Of a stretch of 64,000 bases of DNA, positions 36,651-47,286 are shown one piece after another. The stretch spans positions 1,532,127 to 1,596,126 of the forward strand of contig JAOCPU010000002.1 in assembly GCA_035772785.1 (NCBI GenBank), given 5' to 3'. The notes beneath the pieces are model-generated. The model ran no database searches, was not told the DNA's origin, and was given only the letters and a program-made list of their open reading frames with translations. Origin of the DNA: Phlebiopsis flavidoalba (taxonomy: Eukaryota; Basidiomycota; Agaricomycetes; Polyporales; Phanerochaetaceae). How positions within the stretch are numbered: position 1 is the stretch's first letter; each line of letters begins with the position of its first letter. The position numbers were made by a program, and so were the translations under genes.

Positions 36651-38371
36651 ATGGCTCCCGGCACTGCGACCTCAAAGCCACCCTCTTCCAGCGCACGCTG
36701 CCCCCTTCTTTAGCACTCCATGTCGCTCTTTTCGCACACAGAACCAACGTCGCCCGCGCGCCTTTGCGCGCCGCTCGCGACGCTCAATAATGCGCCGCCC
36801 GCAGGCAAGAGGTGCGTACCCGTGTCGAGTGCTGTGGGAGACGCTTACCGCTGACGCTGCCCCAGCCCAACAGGTACGTGTCCCTTAGCCTCCTAGAGGA
36901 CTGCCCCAGGGCGAATGACGCTCAGCCCCTGCAGAACCATTGTACATGCTCAACATGGCGCTGGACCCTATCGACGGTGAGTGCCCGCGGGTCGCGCGCG
37001 CCGTGGAGCCTCACGCTGGACGCACATGCCCAGGTGCCCGAGACACACGACTTTTCTCAAGAACCTCTTTCTCGGACGGCGACCCTGGATTACCATACTC
37101 TGCCGTTCCAGTCGCTCCTCAGTGCTCGCGGCCGCTGCGATCGCGCGGCGGCGTGGGACGCCGCAGACCTCGAGAATAGCAGTACGAGGACATCGGCGCC
37201 GTCTATGCGTCGCCGATTTTGACAAGTACAACGCGGCTGCAGGGCGAGCCGCATGGCGCGCGCTGCTCACGACGAGCTCGAGCCGCCGCGAACGGCGCCG
37301 CACAAGGCGTACGTCGCGTTGGTTCCGCTACGCGCATAGCCGCTCACGGACTACGACGGCGGTCCGCGGAGGTGTGATGCGCCGGGACGGGCGTGCGCCG
37401 GCGCGGAGGGTCGCGTTTCACAGGCAGTACCCCGCAGTACAGCTGCAGCACGACGGGCAGCAGCGATCTAATGAGCTCTACAGGCGCGGGAAGGCCCGGG
37501 GCGACGGTCGGGCAGGGGCGTCAGAGTGGAGCGTGATTGTACCGCTGGGGGACGCACCGCGGGCTTTGTCGAGGTGCGTGTGCATACAGAGCCAGCGCGG
37601 CGCGACGCGTTGGTCCCAGAGTGACACCCGACTCTTTGTTTGCAGTCGGTTTTGGTCGCGCCAGAACATTGAACGCGCGCTGGCCAAGTGGCCAGAGGAG
37701 GAGCGGTCGGAGGTGGTGCTGCCCTCATTTTTTCGGCGCACTCGCTGCCGATGTCGGTGGTGAACCGCGGGGACCCCGTACGTGCTGGAGGTTGTCGGCG
37801 ACGGTGGCGGAGCGGTGATGGACCGGTTGAAGCACACGAACGCTGTACCGGTCTGGTGTGGCAGAGCCCGGTCGGGGCCGTCGGCGCGGAATGGGGCAAT
37901 TTGCAGGGAACGCGGCGCAGGCGATCAACGGGCCTCGCGCGCCGCTTGAGGCAAGAAAAAGGTCGTGCACTTGCCGATTGCGTAATTCACGAGCGACCCA
38001 CATTTGATACTCTGTTAACGAGCTGGAGCTCGAGTACGCCCACGAGGGCAGAGAGGTGCGGTCGGCCCCGACTTTGACTTTGACTTTAGTCTGTCGGCGT
38101 CTGACCGGCGGGCCCGAGACAGCTCAGGGATGGAGGTTGTAGCGCGCCGAGTCGCTCAAAGGGAGACCGACTCGCCCGTGTGTTCATTCGCGCGCTCGCC
38201 GACCTCAGCGTGCGACGCATCTCAAGGAGTACGTGTCGGTCCGGGCAACATGTGCCGCCCGACGTGGCGCGAGCAAGCAGGCTGCGGGCTGGCGGTAGTC
38301 CGGGGTGCGAAACGAAGCTAACGTGCGCGACGCAAAAGGCGTGGTTCGCGCGCGGTGGCTGGGGCTTGTAG
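36651..38371 (+). CDS. HEM15: Ferrochelatase, mitochondrial
   Basis: Inserts Fe2+ into protoporphyrin IX, the last step of haem synthesis, at the mitochondrial inner membrane. The 5' part encodes an Arg/Ser/Ala-rich leader fitting a presequence. The exon at about 36945 reads MLNM (expected MLNMGGP); an intron ends before VPETHDF, with LPFQSLL and then QYEDIG..SPIL..TRLQGE (about 37180-37250). APHKAYVA is followed by MRRDG, VAF, PQYSCSTTGSS (37435-37464), NELYR, EWSVI and RWGTH. The catalytic-histidine motif SAHSLPMSVVNRGDP starts near 37735. Then come DRLKHTN, an R-L-VWQSPVG-like segment, VVHLPIAFTSD-like text, ELELEYAHEGRE (about 38020-38050) and VFIRALADL. The C-terminal CPGCETK..CATQKAWFARGG has the spaced cysteines of fungal enzymes that may bind an Fe-S cluster. 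Stop at 38369-38371. At least six frame changes. Start approximate. Confidence 0.88.
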
Positions 38372-38657
38372 CGACGCCGTGCCGTTGTCCCTGTACCTAG
38401 CTCATACTCTTAATGCCCTACCCCGTCCTGACTCTTTCGCGATCTGCCCAGCGGTCGCTGTCAGCTAGCTCTCTCGCGCGCGGTGACAGGCCCCGAGCGG
38501 TCGCAGACTCGCAACGACGCGCATCTTACGAGACGGAGTTCGGGCGATCAGTCCTCCGTGCTGGACTCCCAGCAGAACCGCGCCCCTGGGATATAGTGTC
38601 CCTTTGTGCGCGCGCTGGCTGCCCCTCTGCTCAGTGCTCGAGCTCAGCCACCCCCCC

Positions 38658-40775
38658 ATGGCCGGGCGCCCCCCGTCGTAGTCCGCCCCCGGCAAGGTCC
38701 TGCTCGACGGCGGCTACCTCGTCACCTCGACCCCGCCTCACTCCGGCCTCGTCGTCGCCACCACCGCCACGCTTCTACACCGCCCGTCGCCGCCCCTCCC
38801 CCAGCCCACCCCGAACGCGGGCCCCGATCCAGATCCGCGTCCGATCGCCCCCATTTGCGCCAGGACGCCACCTGGCTCTAATGCCGTGCACCTCGACGCC
38901 GCCCCGCCAAAGTGCGCGTCGAGCAGCCTCGCCGATGAGTCTGTCGTGCCCGCACCTAGTCCTGTGTTTTGCGCTGAATGCAATGTCAGATCGGCGTCCG
39001 CGTCAACGAACAAATTCGTGCAGGATGCTCGCGGCTGCGACGCGAGACGCTCCGCCTCGCCTGGGAGCACAGCGCGCCGACGCGCTCGCCGCCGCCCTCG
39101 AAGGGCACCGCCGACGGCCACTCGACAATCCACCATCAGCCGGCGACAAAAAACCCGACGTTTTACTCGCGAGCGCGCCCAGGCAACTTCCCGGCCCACC
39201 TTTTCCTCCTCCCCACTAGACCCGTCACACTAACGAAAACGCGCAGCTGGCGAAACGCACCTCGCCCCCCCCGACGCTCGCGAGCGCTTGCTCGCCGCGC
39301 TGCCTCCCGCCGTTCGCCTGCACACGGCGTTGCGCCTGCGGACGTGCACAAGACGGGCCGAGCGTCTCGTTCCGCCGCGCTCATCACTGAGTCGCTCGTG
39401 TCTCCGCGCTGCTCCTGCACACGCGCGTCGTCCCCCGCGACGCAAGGTTCACCCGGAGTCTGTGGGCGAGGGTGAGGTAGAGAGCGATGGGGCGGGCCCC
39501 TCTGCGCACAACGCGGCGCGCAGTATGCGTGCACTGCCTCGCGCAGAGGCAAGGTCGGGCAGCCGGGTTCGAACGTCGCGGACCGCCGTGCTTCGGGAGC
39601 CAGCGCTACACGCGCTTTGCGCCGCGGCTGCTCGCGCCGCTCATGGAGGCCTCCTCTAGCGCCCGTACGGGCCCCTCCCCTCCCCCCTCTCCAAAATAAA
39701 AGAGAAAGCTGATGGAGAGATGCCGTACACTGAAAGAGCTGAAGGTGTGTGTTGGGCGCGCAGTGGGACCAGCGCATCGCGCGCTTTGCGCTGCCCCTCC
39801 CCGGTACGCGCCTCACGTGTCCTCGCCGACGTCCGAACGCGGGCAGCGGACACGCCCTCGCTCGTCGGGCGCGTGCTCGCGTAGGCGGCCGCCGCGGCGC
39901 CCTCCTGACGGTTTGCGTCCCTTCCCACACTCCCCCTGAGCCTCCGCTCGTCTCCACATCTAACGAAAAAGCAGTCGTAGAAACTGTGGAACGCGCTCGG
40001 CGCGGGCGAACTGGACCGGCTCGCGGAGACGATGGCGCGGCTGGGGCGAGATGGCGGCGCGCGCGATCCGGAGCTGTACGGCGTCGTCGTGGTCATAGTA
40101 CCCCTCGGCGAAGTCTGCAGAGCGTACAGGTACGTTCCTCCCCTCCTCACAAACTAAAAACTAACAACGCTCAGCCAGTTGGCTCGCACACTTCACACCC
40201 GCCATTCCGCCGCGCCCCAGCTCCCCATCATCGAAACCTTTGCCCCAAGCACACAAACTCACCGAGGTACGCCCCCCCCCCTCTTCCCAGGTCCCCCACC
40301 ACGAGCCTAAGGTGAGGCGCACACAGGGAAATCCGCGCGCGCCACGAGTATACGCGACATCGGGCACCCGCGCCTCCCTTGTCCCCATCGAGCCGCCGCG
40401 CAGACGGCGACTCTGCTCGACGCGAGCGTCCGGCGTCGCAGGCGCGTCCTCGGACGCGGGCGTTCCCGGCGGGTACGTCCCTGCCCCCTCCCCTTTATCT
40501 TGTTTTATTCATAGTTAATGGTGGGGGTGGGTGGGGGCAGGGGCAGCGGGCGGGTTTTCGACCGCGATGTCGTGGGATCACTCGCGCTCGACCCCGAGCG
40601 GGGTGTGCGCTCGCCCGAGCAGAGCCCGCGCGGCGCGTCGAGGCGCTGTGGGCGGCTGGCCGCCGCTGGCTGTGTCGACCGTTGCGCTGTGGCGGCGATA
40701 AGCTTTGAGGGCGCGGGGGCGCGGGTGGAGGTGGTGCGAGGGTGTGCCGGTGCTGGCGGAGCTCGTCGCTGCTAG
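38658..40775 (+). CDS. ERG8: Phosphomevalonate kinase
   Basis: GHMP-superfamily kinase that phosphorylates mevalonate-5-phosphate in the mevalonate route to ergosterol. From ATG 38658, frames join to SAPGKVLLDGGYLV (about 38680-38725), SGLVVATT, a short variable stretch, VHLDAAPPK, then NKFVQ and RLAWEHSA..DALAAALEG (about 39000-39110). The GHMP ATP-binding region reads ADVHKTGRASRSAALITESLV (about 39338-39400); family members have LGSSAA here, so this copy departs at two residues or carries an error. Downstream are AHNAAQYVHCLAQGKVGSGFDV (about 39505-39575, across frames), FGSQRYTRFAP, QRIARFALP, SNEKAVVETVERAR, LDRLAETMARLGRDGGA, ELYGVVV, and the C-terminal VPIEPP, GVPGG and CVDRCAVAAISFEGAGARVEVV. 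Spliced length fits the family. Intron GTACGT is visible near 40473. At least five frame changes. Confidence 0.88.
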
Positions 40776-40789
40776 CGTGATTCAGAATT

Positions 40790-42930
40790 ACGGGGTATAA
40801 TTAGAGGTGTTACTATTTTGTACAGGGGGTGCTAATATCTATCCGTCCGTCGCTAATGAGGGGGCCTCTACGCGCAGATGCGCACGTCCCCCGCGGGCGT
40901 CCAGACCTTGCCGAGCGCGAAAGCGCGAGCGAGATGAGCATCAAAAGCGCGCAGCGAACGCGACGCACAACGAGCGGGCGACCCACGCGCGCGCGGGCGT
41001 ACCAGCGCGCCTCGGATGCTGCGCGAGCTTGAGGTGGCACGCGGCGGGAAGATGAACGCGAACGAGCGCGGTGGGCGGAGGCGCCGCACGGTGATTTCGA
41101 GCATCACGCGCCGAGTATGTCGCGGTGATGAGAGGGACACTGTCTCGCGTTATTGTGGGAACTGGGTAAAGAAGGGAGGGGGGGCGTACGGGTCTCGGGC
41201 GGAGAAGAGGACTCACCGGTGGTGAAGAAGACGTGCGCTTTGCATGCTGAAGGGCTCGTGCGAGAAGAGAACTGCTCGATCACCTGCGGCGGGGTGAGTT
41301 TTTTAGCGTGGGGAGGAAGGGGAGGGGAGTGACCGCGAGGGAGCCTATGTACCTCGCGGCAGATCGAAAATAGAGCTCGAGCGGGAGCGATTCGTGAACA
41401 TGTTCAGCCCAAAGCAGAAAGCGCGCGACGTTGATGAGCGTGTCGTTTCTGCGCTTCGTCAGCTGTGCCCAAGCACGGCAGATTGGCACCAACTCACCGG
41501 CGAGCCCCCCCCCAGTGCGGTTCAGGGATTTGTTTGCCCTGCGTCTTGTCTGTGAACACAGAAAGGTACCCGGACACGGCGAGCGTGCAGCAACGCGACG
41601 AGCGACATGGGCCGTTCGACGACACATGCGTGACGCGCGCAAAGCGGTCGAGCGTCGGGGTCTTGAGGCTCTATCCCATAGATGAGCAGCGAATTATGGT
41701 GGCACACAAACGCGAGCTGATCACGATGCACCGCGCCGATCGCCTGGAAGAGCCCGGGGCCGAACACCGTAAACCGCTTGGACGGGTCGCCCTTGAGGTC
41801 CGGCGTGACGTGCGGGCTCTCGCGACGAGCACGGCGGTGACGATGATGACCATGCCGACGAGCGCGAGCCCCGAGGCGCGCGAGAGCTTGTGGATGTCGC
41901 GGTAGAGCGAGAGCGGGTAGGAGACGCACATCGTGCAGCAAGCGCGATTACGAATTGGCGGTTGGGTGAAGAGCGAGAGCACGGGCACGGTGTAGAGGTG
42001 TGGGAAGATGGAGCGGATGACGTTGCGGGATTGGTGTCGCCTGGGGTTTGTGAGCTGCTGGCATCGCAGCTGAGGTGGGCGTGCAGAACGTACCGATGAT
42101 GATGCCAAATGCACACATATCCTGGACACACCATTAGTCATGTAAAACCATGATCGAGATGTTGAGCCTACCTCCAAATGCAAATGCGAACTGGAAGAAC
42201 GATACTGCTGCTCAACTCGTCCGCTTGAACCAAAGCAGTGGTTCATAATCCCAATGTAGGAATTTTGCCCACTCATTTTCGCGTGATGACAATAAGCCGG
42301 ATCGTCCAGTCTGTTAACGCCGCATAGAACTACCAGTAGCAGCAAGCCTGTAACGAACCCAGCTTGCCTTACGGCATACGGCAGGCCTGTCGACATGTTC
42401 AGAGACGGTCATTCGACACCGGGTGGCTATGGCTCACCAATAATTCCTAACATACGTGTGTAAGCGACGAAAGCGCACAGCACAGAGCAACAAAGCGAAG
42501 GACATGCATTACCTGCACCCAGAATCGAATTCGCCATATTCGCAATAGAATCCAGCATCCCCCCGCCCGCCGTGCGTTTCGGGGGCCGCGAGCTCCTCCA
42601 GATCAATATGCTCGTCGGCGGCTCGTCGCCCAGCCCCCGCGCGGTGCTCCCAGCTGCAAGCTCCCGATCGAGGCTGGCAGCGCCGCGCGGGTCGCCGAGG
42701 TCCAGTAGCCCGACGAGCAGCAGGGCATCGACTAGTGGTCGCGGTCCGCGCCGCGCGCAGCTGCGCGGCGCAGGCGTGTCCTGCTCGGACTGCAGCTGCA
42801 GGATCGCGGCGTGCTCGTCGTCGAGGTCGTCGCTGTCGAGTTCGTAATTTCTGCGTACGGGGGCAGGTCAGTGTGGGGGTGTGCGGTGGCGACGGCGGGA
42901 CTCACGCACAAACCGTTTCCCACGGCTCTC
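40790..42930 (-). CDS. Vacuolar amino-acid transporter, AVT/SLC38 type
   Basis: Amino-acid/auxin permease (PF01490-type), about eleven helices, expected on the vacuole. The N-terminus is acidic (DSDDLDDEHAAILQLQSEQDTP, about 42840-42780). It leads to GGMLDSIANMANSILGAG, a 9-nt exon giving the II of GAGIIGLPYA, then LPYAVRQAGFVTGLLLLVVLC. After a frame change come NAKMSGQNSYIGIMNHCFG (about 42290-42240), SIFPHLYTVPVLSLFT, CTMCVSYPLSLYRDIHKLSRASGLALVGMVIIVTAVLV, LKGDPSKRFTVFGPGLFQAIG, AFVCHHNSLLIYG, TLINVARF, LPLEL, and finally VMLEIT...AFIFP (about 41110-41060). These follow the order of fungal AVT3/AVT6-like proteins. The 3' end is not fixed; it lies within a few bases to about 100 bases of the ERG8 stop, so the genes are tail-to-tail. 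Multiple frame changes. Confidence 0.87.
42438..42446 (-). other. 9-nt microexon in the amino-acid transporter gene
   Basis: The exon ending at 42513 finishes ...CTG GGT GCA G before GTAATG. The exon starting at 42386 begins GC CTG CCG after CAG. Between them TAG|GAATTATTG|GTGAGC leaves nine bases at 42438-42446. Joined, the codons read GGA ATT ATT GGC CTG, giving the family-conserved GAGIIGLPYA with frame kept on both sides. Flanking introns are 66 and 51 nt. Confidence 0.75.
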
Positions 42931-43394
42931 GGGTCATGGAAGCCGTATTGGCGGGGCTATTACACCTGCACGTCTTCATTGAAGCGGACACTGTGTCCCC
43001 GATTTTACTGGTGGTGACGCAGGCCTGTCGAGCGCAGAGGCTTCGTAGTAGTCTTCGTCGTCTTCATCGTCTCCCTCCTGCATTGAACAGCACCCTAGCT
43101 GTTACTGTCGCGCGCGTGCAAGTCCTCTTGTGAATCGTTCAGTCAACGGTTGGGGCGCGCGGAGCCCTCGGCGTCGTTGTCACGGTTGGCACGGCTGCTT
43201 CTCCCGAGCATATTCGGCGAGAGTGCTACAAAGTGGGCGAGTGTAAAGTCGCCTCTGAGGGGAAATGAGGGCAGACGAAATGGAAAGTGTGGACGTGGAG
43301 ACGGCGCAGCCAGGCCGCGCGAGGTGGCGGGTGGGAGACCTGTGATGGCGCGATTATCAGCGCCGCCTTTCCAGCGGCCTGGCGGGCCGTGTCC
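42931..43394. other. Intergenic between transporter and PL14 cluster
   Basis: Divergent promoter strip: transporter leftward, PL14 gene rightward. Open stretches here (plus 42735-43133, minus 43400-43143) show no motif and overlap each other. Confidence 0.4.
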
Positions 43395-43498
43395 GCACAT
43401 GGCGGGCAGAAGTAACCTTGAAATAACGTCCGCAGCCTCTTGTTTCCCTCCCCCACCATCCCCGCATTCAGATCAGACGGTCCTTCCCTGGCTCTCGC

Positions 43499-43510
43499 TA
43501 TATAATTTAT
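43499..43510 (+). promoter_or_regulatory. TATA box of PL14 copy 1
   Basis: TATATAATTTAT lies 77 bases before the ATG at 43587, within a block conserved in the second copy, where it reads TATTTAAT. It is a plausible core promoter for a strongly regulated secreted enzyme. Confidence 0.6.
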
Positions 43511-43586
43511 CAGGGACAGCAGCACCCTTCATATCATCCGATTGTCTCGACACATCCCGGGCAGGGCCCCAGCTTTCACGGTTACC

Positions 43587-44866
43587 ATGTTTTCGCTGTT
43601 TCATTTACCAGCCTCTCCTGTACTCGTAGCTCTGGCCATGCATCGTCAATGTCGCAACTCGTCTACCCGACCGATCTCGCGTCGCAACTCTCGCTCACGA
43701 CAAGCACCAGCATGCCCTTAGCCCCACAGCCACCCTCTCAAGCTCGGACACACAATCCCTCTTGGTCTCCAGCTGGTCGCTCAGCAAAGGACGCGTGCAT
43801 GAACAACCCGAAGACCTCGCCTTCGTCGCCGATCCGTTCCCCTCCAAGCCCGTGCCTGGCGTATCCGCAGGCTCGGGGCCCGTCCTCGAGGTGACCTACC
43901 CGTCCGGCAGCTTCTCGCACGGCACCGGCGGCGGCTCGCAGTTCTTCTCGCTGTGGAACACGTCGGACGGCTCGCAGTTCCACTCGGTGCTGCTGTCGTA
44001 CGAGGTCGCGTTTGACGAGGGCTTTGACTTTGTCAATGGGGCGGGAAGCTGCCTGGGCTGAGGGGTGGCCCGGATCCGGACGGCTGCTCGGGAGGGCAGC
44101 GCGGCGAACGGGTCGAATTGCTTTAGCTCTCGGCTCATGTGGAGAACAAGCGGCAAGGGAGAAGGTCAGTAATTCATAATCTCACTGCTTTCTATAATTA
44201 ACGTTACGCAGTATATGCTTACCTCCCGGAGACCGACGCCAATTGTGCTCAAATTCCCGATCTCTTGTGCAACCAAGATGGTTTCGTGGTACCAGTATTG
44301 AGCGTGGCTCTTTCAGCTTCGTATCCGGGCAGTGAGTGCGCTTATCACCTTTTTTATTTGCCTGACTCAACCGTGCCTCTAAGATGGAATCAGGTCACCC
44401 TGCTCGTACGACTGAACAGCCCGCTCAATACTGCGAATGGCCAGATCTCTCTTTAGTGTGCCAATTTATAATTTCTTTGCGGATTAATTCTCAAACCGTT
44501 TCGTGTACCAGCTATAATAACGTCAAGGCAATTGACGAGCAAGCTATACAAATTCGCACAGATGACGACATAAATATCGGAGGTCTTTACTTCTCGTGAG
44601 TAATCTACCGGTTCTCGCCATAGCATCTCGCTGACGTGTGCTATTTTTAGTACATTCTTTGGAGGCGACGACTCGTCTTGGGCCACCCCACAAAACCGTT
44701 CACTAACACTTATTTCCGCAACACATCCCAGCTCTGGGGGAGCTCATCGCCATCGAACCTCACAGGCAAGGTCGTCAGCGCCGCCGGCGCGCCATCCAGC
44801 CATGAGTCGAAATGGCTCGCAATACTTGCAGGCGCTGGTGCTGCACTGTTCGGCGGGCTGTTTTGA
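43587..44866 (+). CDS. Secreted polysaccharide lyase family 14-type protein, copy 1
   Basis: Fungal proteins of this type are predicted secreted lyases of uronic-acid polysaccharides (PL14). ATG 43587 starts a hydrophobic leader followed by SQLVYPTDLASQLSLTT. Then PGSGPVLEVTYPSGSFSHG-like text, FFSLWNTSDGSQFHSVLLSYEVAFDEGFDFV (43935-44037), and after frame changes GGKLPGLRGGPDPDGCSGG and NCFSSRLMWRTSGKGE. An intron ends before VYAYLP. Next are NQDGF, RGSF-like text, an intron ending near 44390, WNQVTLLVRLNSPLNTANGQISL, an intron, YNNVKAID..QIRTDDDINIGGLYFS, an intron, and TFFGGDDSSWATP. The tail ends SKWLAILAGAGAALFGGLF with stop at 44866; this hydrophobic end resembles a GPI or tail anchor signal. 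At least three frame changes fall in GC-rich runs. Confidence 0.82.
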
Positions 44867-45323
44867 TGAGGTAGCTCGTGAACACGCGCGCAGCATGGGA
44901 TCTTGCTTGATGAGATTTGTATGTTTTGTTTGGATGCTGTTACTGCCGGACCACCCATTCATTACTGACTGCACATGGCGTGTCAAGGTAACCAGGACAC
45001 GGACTTCATACCCACCAATCATATTATGGCGATAACCTCACATCTGTCGTTACTTTCTCCTCCGCACAGACTATTATGTTTCTCTTCGCCACATTCGTCG
45101 TCCCGGCGTAACTTTTATAACGAGTTGATAACTGCATCCGTGCGTGAGTGGACGAGGCACATTAATCGTTCGCTAGCACTCGACGCCACAACGACGACTT
45201 CCAACGAGCGACCTTCGATCACTATCGAGATCTGACGCGGGCCGTTGACTGCCGTTGGCAGTGAGCAAAACTACGATACTTAAGTTTCATTGTAGATGAC
45301 ATCAGCTTTATTGAGCCGTCAAG
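44867..45323. other. Intergenic, contains 5' flank module 1
   Basis: From about 45178 (CTCGACGCCACAACG) the sequence is repeated at 47287 and, more weakly, at 50169. It ends at the MSIQ start codon described separately. No gene is seen in the first 300 bases. Confidence 0.5.
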
Positions 45324-45560
45324 ATGTCTATCCAGGTGGACGGCAGTATGCGGACAAAGTGAGTCTCATTTCTTCAAACGGGAAGACCTCAACTCACCTT
45401 TTGAAAGACATCGCCCGTAATATTGTTCCCACCAAACTCAGGTTATTGAGATGATCCCACTGGCAAAACGCGGACACTACGCGACACCATAATGCTTCCG
45501 TACGGTAAGTGGACAAATCTTGCAACAGCGCCGGCCGCCCCCCTTCTGGTGACTGGGCTG
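45178..45560 (+). pseudogene. Truncated DUF3632-type 5' module, copy 1
   Basis: Flank plus ATG 45324 (MSIQVDGSMRT) then GTGAGTC. The same layout, a short first exon beginning MS-x-Q followed by GTGAGTC, appears at 47472 (MSVQTTDDM) and 50315 (MSTQTNERK). Only the third leads into a full DUF3632 gene. Here the coding sequence disappears within about 230 bases and the promoter of the second PL14 gene begins near 45560, so this looks like a remnant left by the tandem duplication. Confidence 0.55.
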
Positions 45561-47087
45561 GTCGTCGCCGCACATGGCAGTGGCGGGCAGAAATAACCGT
45601 GAATAGCGTCCCCGCAGCCTCTTGTTCCTCTCCTCCACTATCTACGGGCAGAACTTTACCGTGCGATACCACAAACGTTCGTCGCAGCCTCCACCATGCT
45701 TTGCCTTCAAAGGTCCTTTTCTGGCTCTCGCTATTTAATGCTACAAGGGACACGCCGTATCCTTCTCAAAAAAAAAGTGTGTTATCAGATAGTCTTGACA
45801 CATCCCGGGCAGTGGCCCCAGCTTTCACGGTTACCATGCTTCTCGACACTTGCCAGCCTCTCTGTACTCGTAGCTCTGCCATGCATCGTCAATTCGCAAC
45901 TCGTCTACCCGACCGATCTCGCGTCGCAATTCTCGCTCACGACCAAGTACCAGCATGCCCTTTCCCAAAGCCTACACTCTCAGAGCGAAGATACAGGGTC
46001 CCACCTGGTCTCGCGCTGGTCACATCAGTAAAGGGTGCGGTCCCCAGAAATAACCCACAAGACCTCGCCTTCGTCGCCGACCTCTTCCCCTCCAGGCCTG
46101 TGCCCAGGCACATCCGCAGGCTCGGGACCCGTGCTCGAGGTAACCTACCCGTCGGGCAGCATCTCGCACGCGCACCGGTGGCGCGCAGTTCTTCTCGCTG
46201 TGAAACACGTCGGACGGCTCGCAGTTCCACTCGGCGCTCCTGTCGTACGAGGTCGCATTTGACGAGGGCTTCGACTTTGTCAAGGGTGGGAAGCTCCCTG
46301 GGCTGAGAGGTGGCCCGGATCCGGACGGCTGCTCGGGAGGCAGCGCAGCGGATGGATCGAACTAGCTTCAGCTCTCGGCTCATGTGGAGAACAAGTGGCA
46401 AGGGAGAAGGTGGGTGAACTGTACTTTGGCTGCTTTCTATAACTAACATGTCTTCTAGTCTACGCATACCTCCCGAAGGACCGACCAACTGTGCTCAAAC
46501 TCCGATGTCATGTGCAACCAAGATGGTTTCGGTGCCAGTATTGAGCGCGGCTCTTTCAGCTTTGTGCCAGGACGGTGAGTGACTTCATGTACTGACCGTT
46601 GACTACACTAAGTGACCTACTCTCCGGAGGTGGAACCAGGTCACGCTGCTCGTACGACTGAACAGCCCGCTAAATACTGCTAATGGCCAGATCTCTCTTT
46701 AGTATGCCAATCTGTATATTCTCCGTATGTCGATTCTAACACTATTTCCTAGTTATAACAACGTCAAGGTAATCGACAAACAAGGTCTACAAATTCGAAC
46801 AGACGATGATATCAAAACATTGGAGGTCTCTACTTCTCGTGAGTCATCCATCCGCTGTACCACAGCGTCTCGCTGATGTGTGCTGTTGTAGTACATTCTT
46901 CGGGGGCGACCACTCGTCCTGGGCCACCCCACAAACCGTCCACACCTATTTCCGCAACATCCAGCTCTGGGGAGCTCCAACCTTACGGGCAAAGCTGCCA
47001 GCGCCGCTGCGTCGTCCGGCCATGATTCTAAATGGCTTGCGATACTTGCAGGTGCTGTGTGCTGCACTGTTAGGCGGACTATTTTGA
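45560..47087 (+). repeat. Tandem duplication unit 2 (promoter plus PL14 gene)
   Basis: Second copy of the unit at 43395-44866. It differs by small indels and by additional sequence (about 45640-45700 and an A9 run at 45769-45777) in the 5' part. Confidence 0.9.
45836..47087 (+). CDS. Secreted polysaccharide lyase family 14-type protein, copy 2
   Basis: Near-duplicate of copy 1. ATG 45836, with the leader best read across a frame change as TLASLSVLVALPCIVNS, then QLVYPTDLASQFSLTTKYQHAL. Next NNPQDLAFVAD, SAGSGPVLEVTYPSGSISH, then NTSDGSQFHS-equivalent, FDEGFDFVKGGKLPGLRGG, CSGGSAADGSN and NCFSSRLMWRTSGKGE. After the intron VYAYLP, CNQDGFGASIERGSFSFVPG (46509-46570), the next exon WNQVTLLVRLNSPLNTANGQISL, YNNVKVID and QIRTDDDI. 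The last exon has TFFGG.HSSWATPQTVHTYFRNIQLWG, NLTGK, SKWLAILAG and a hydrophobic end with stop at 47085-47087. TATTTAAT lies 97 bases upstream of the ATG. Here the segment GFGASIERGSFSFVPG is in one frame, whereas copy 1 is shifted. This shows the two copies carry independent indels. Confidence 0.82.
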
Positions 47088-47286
47088 TGTTATGACCAAC
47101 GTTACTTTCGCTTCAGCGCGTCAGCATAACGGACGACGTTTATTCTTTTCACATATACCCGTCTTTTTGTGCAAGTGTTCCATGACGCGCACGAGGTACA
47201 GCGCACCCGCCCCCCTGCCGAGGTACACCGATGATATCACGGCGAACTCTGGCGAACCTAAGGTGAACAATGATATTCGTATTTCG

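Larger units (their letters stand above)
43395..44866 (+). repeat. Tandem duplication unit 1 (promoter plus PL14 gene)
   Basis: This aligns to 45560-47087. Shared landmarks begin with CGCACATGGC..GGCGGGCAGAA, then GCAGCCTCTTGTT, GGCTCTCGCTAT, GACACATCCCGGGCAG and CCCAGCTTTCACGGTTACC, and continue through the whole gene to the last codons. Similarity is high in exons and lower in introns and parts of the 5' region. Confidence 0.9.

Noticed and set aside
37700..37990. Glycogen debranching or malic enzyme as identity of the 36.7-38.4 kb gene
   Set aside because: First impressions were replaced once SAHSLPMSVVNRGDP, YSCSTTGSS and RWGTH were read together, which fit only ferrochelatase.
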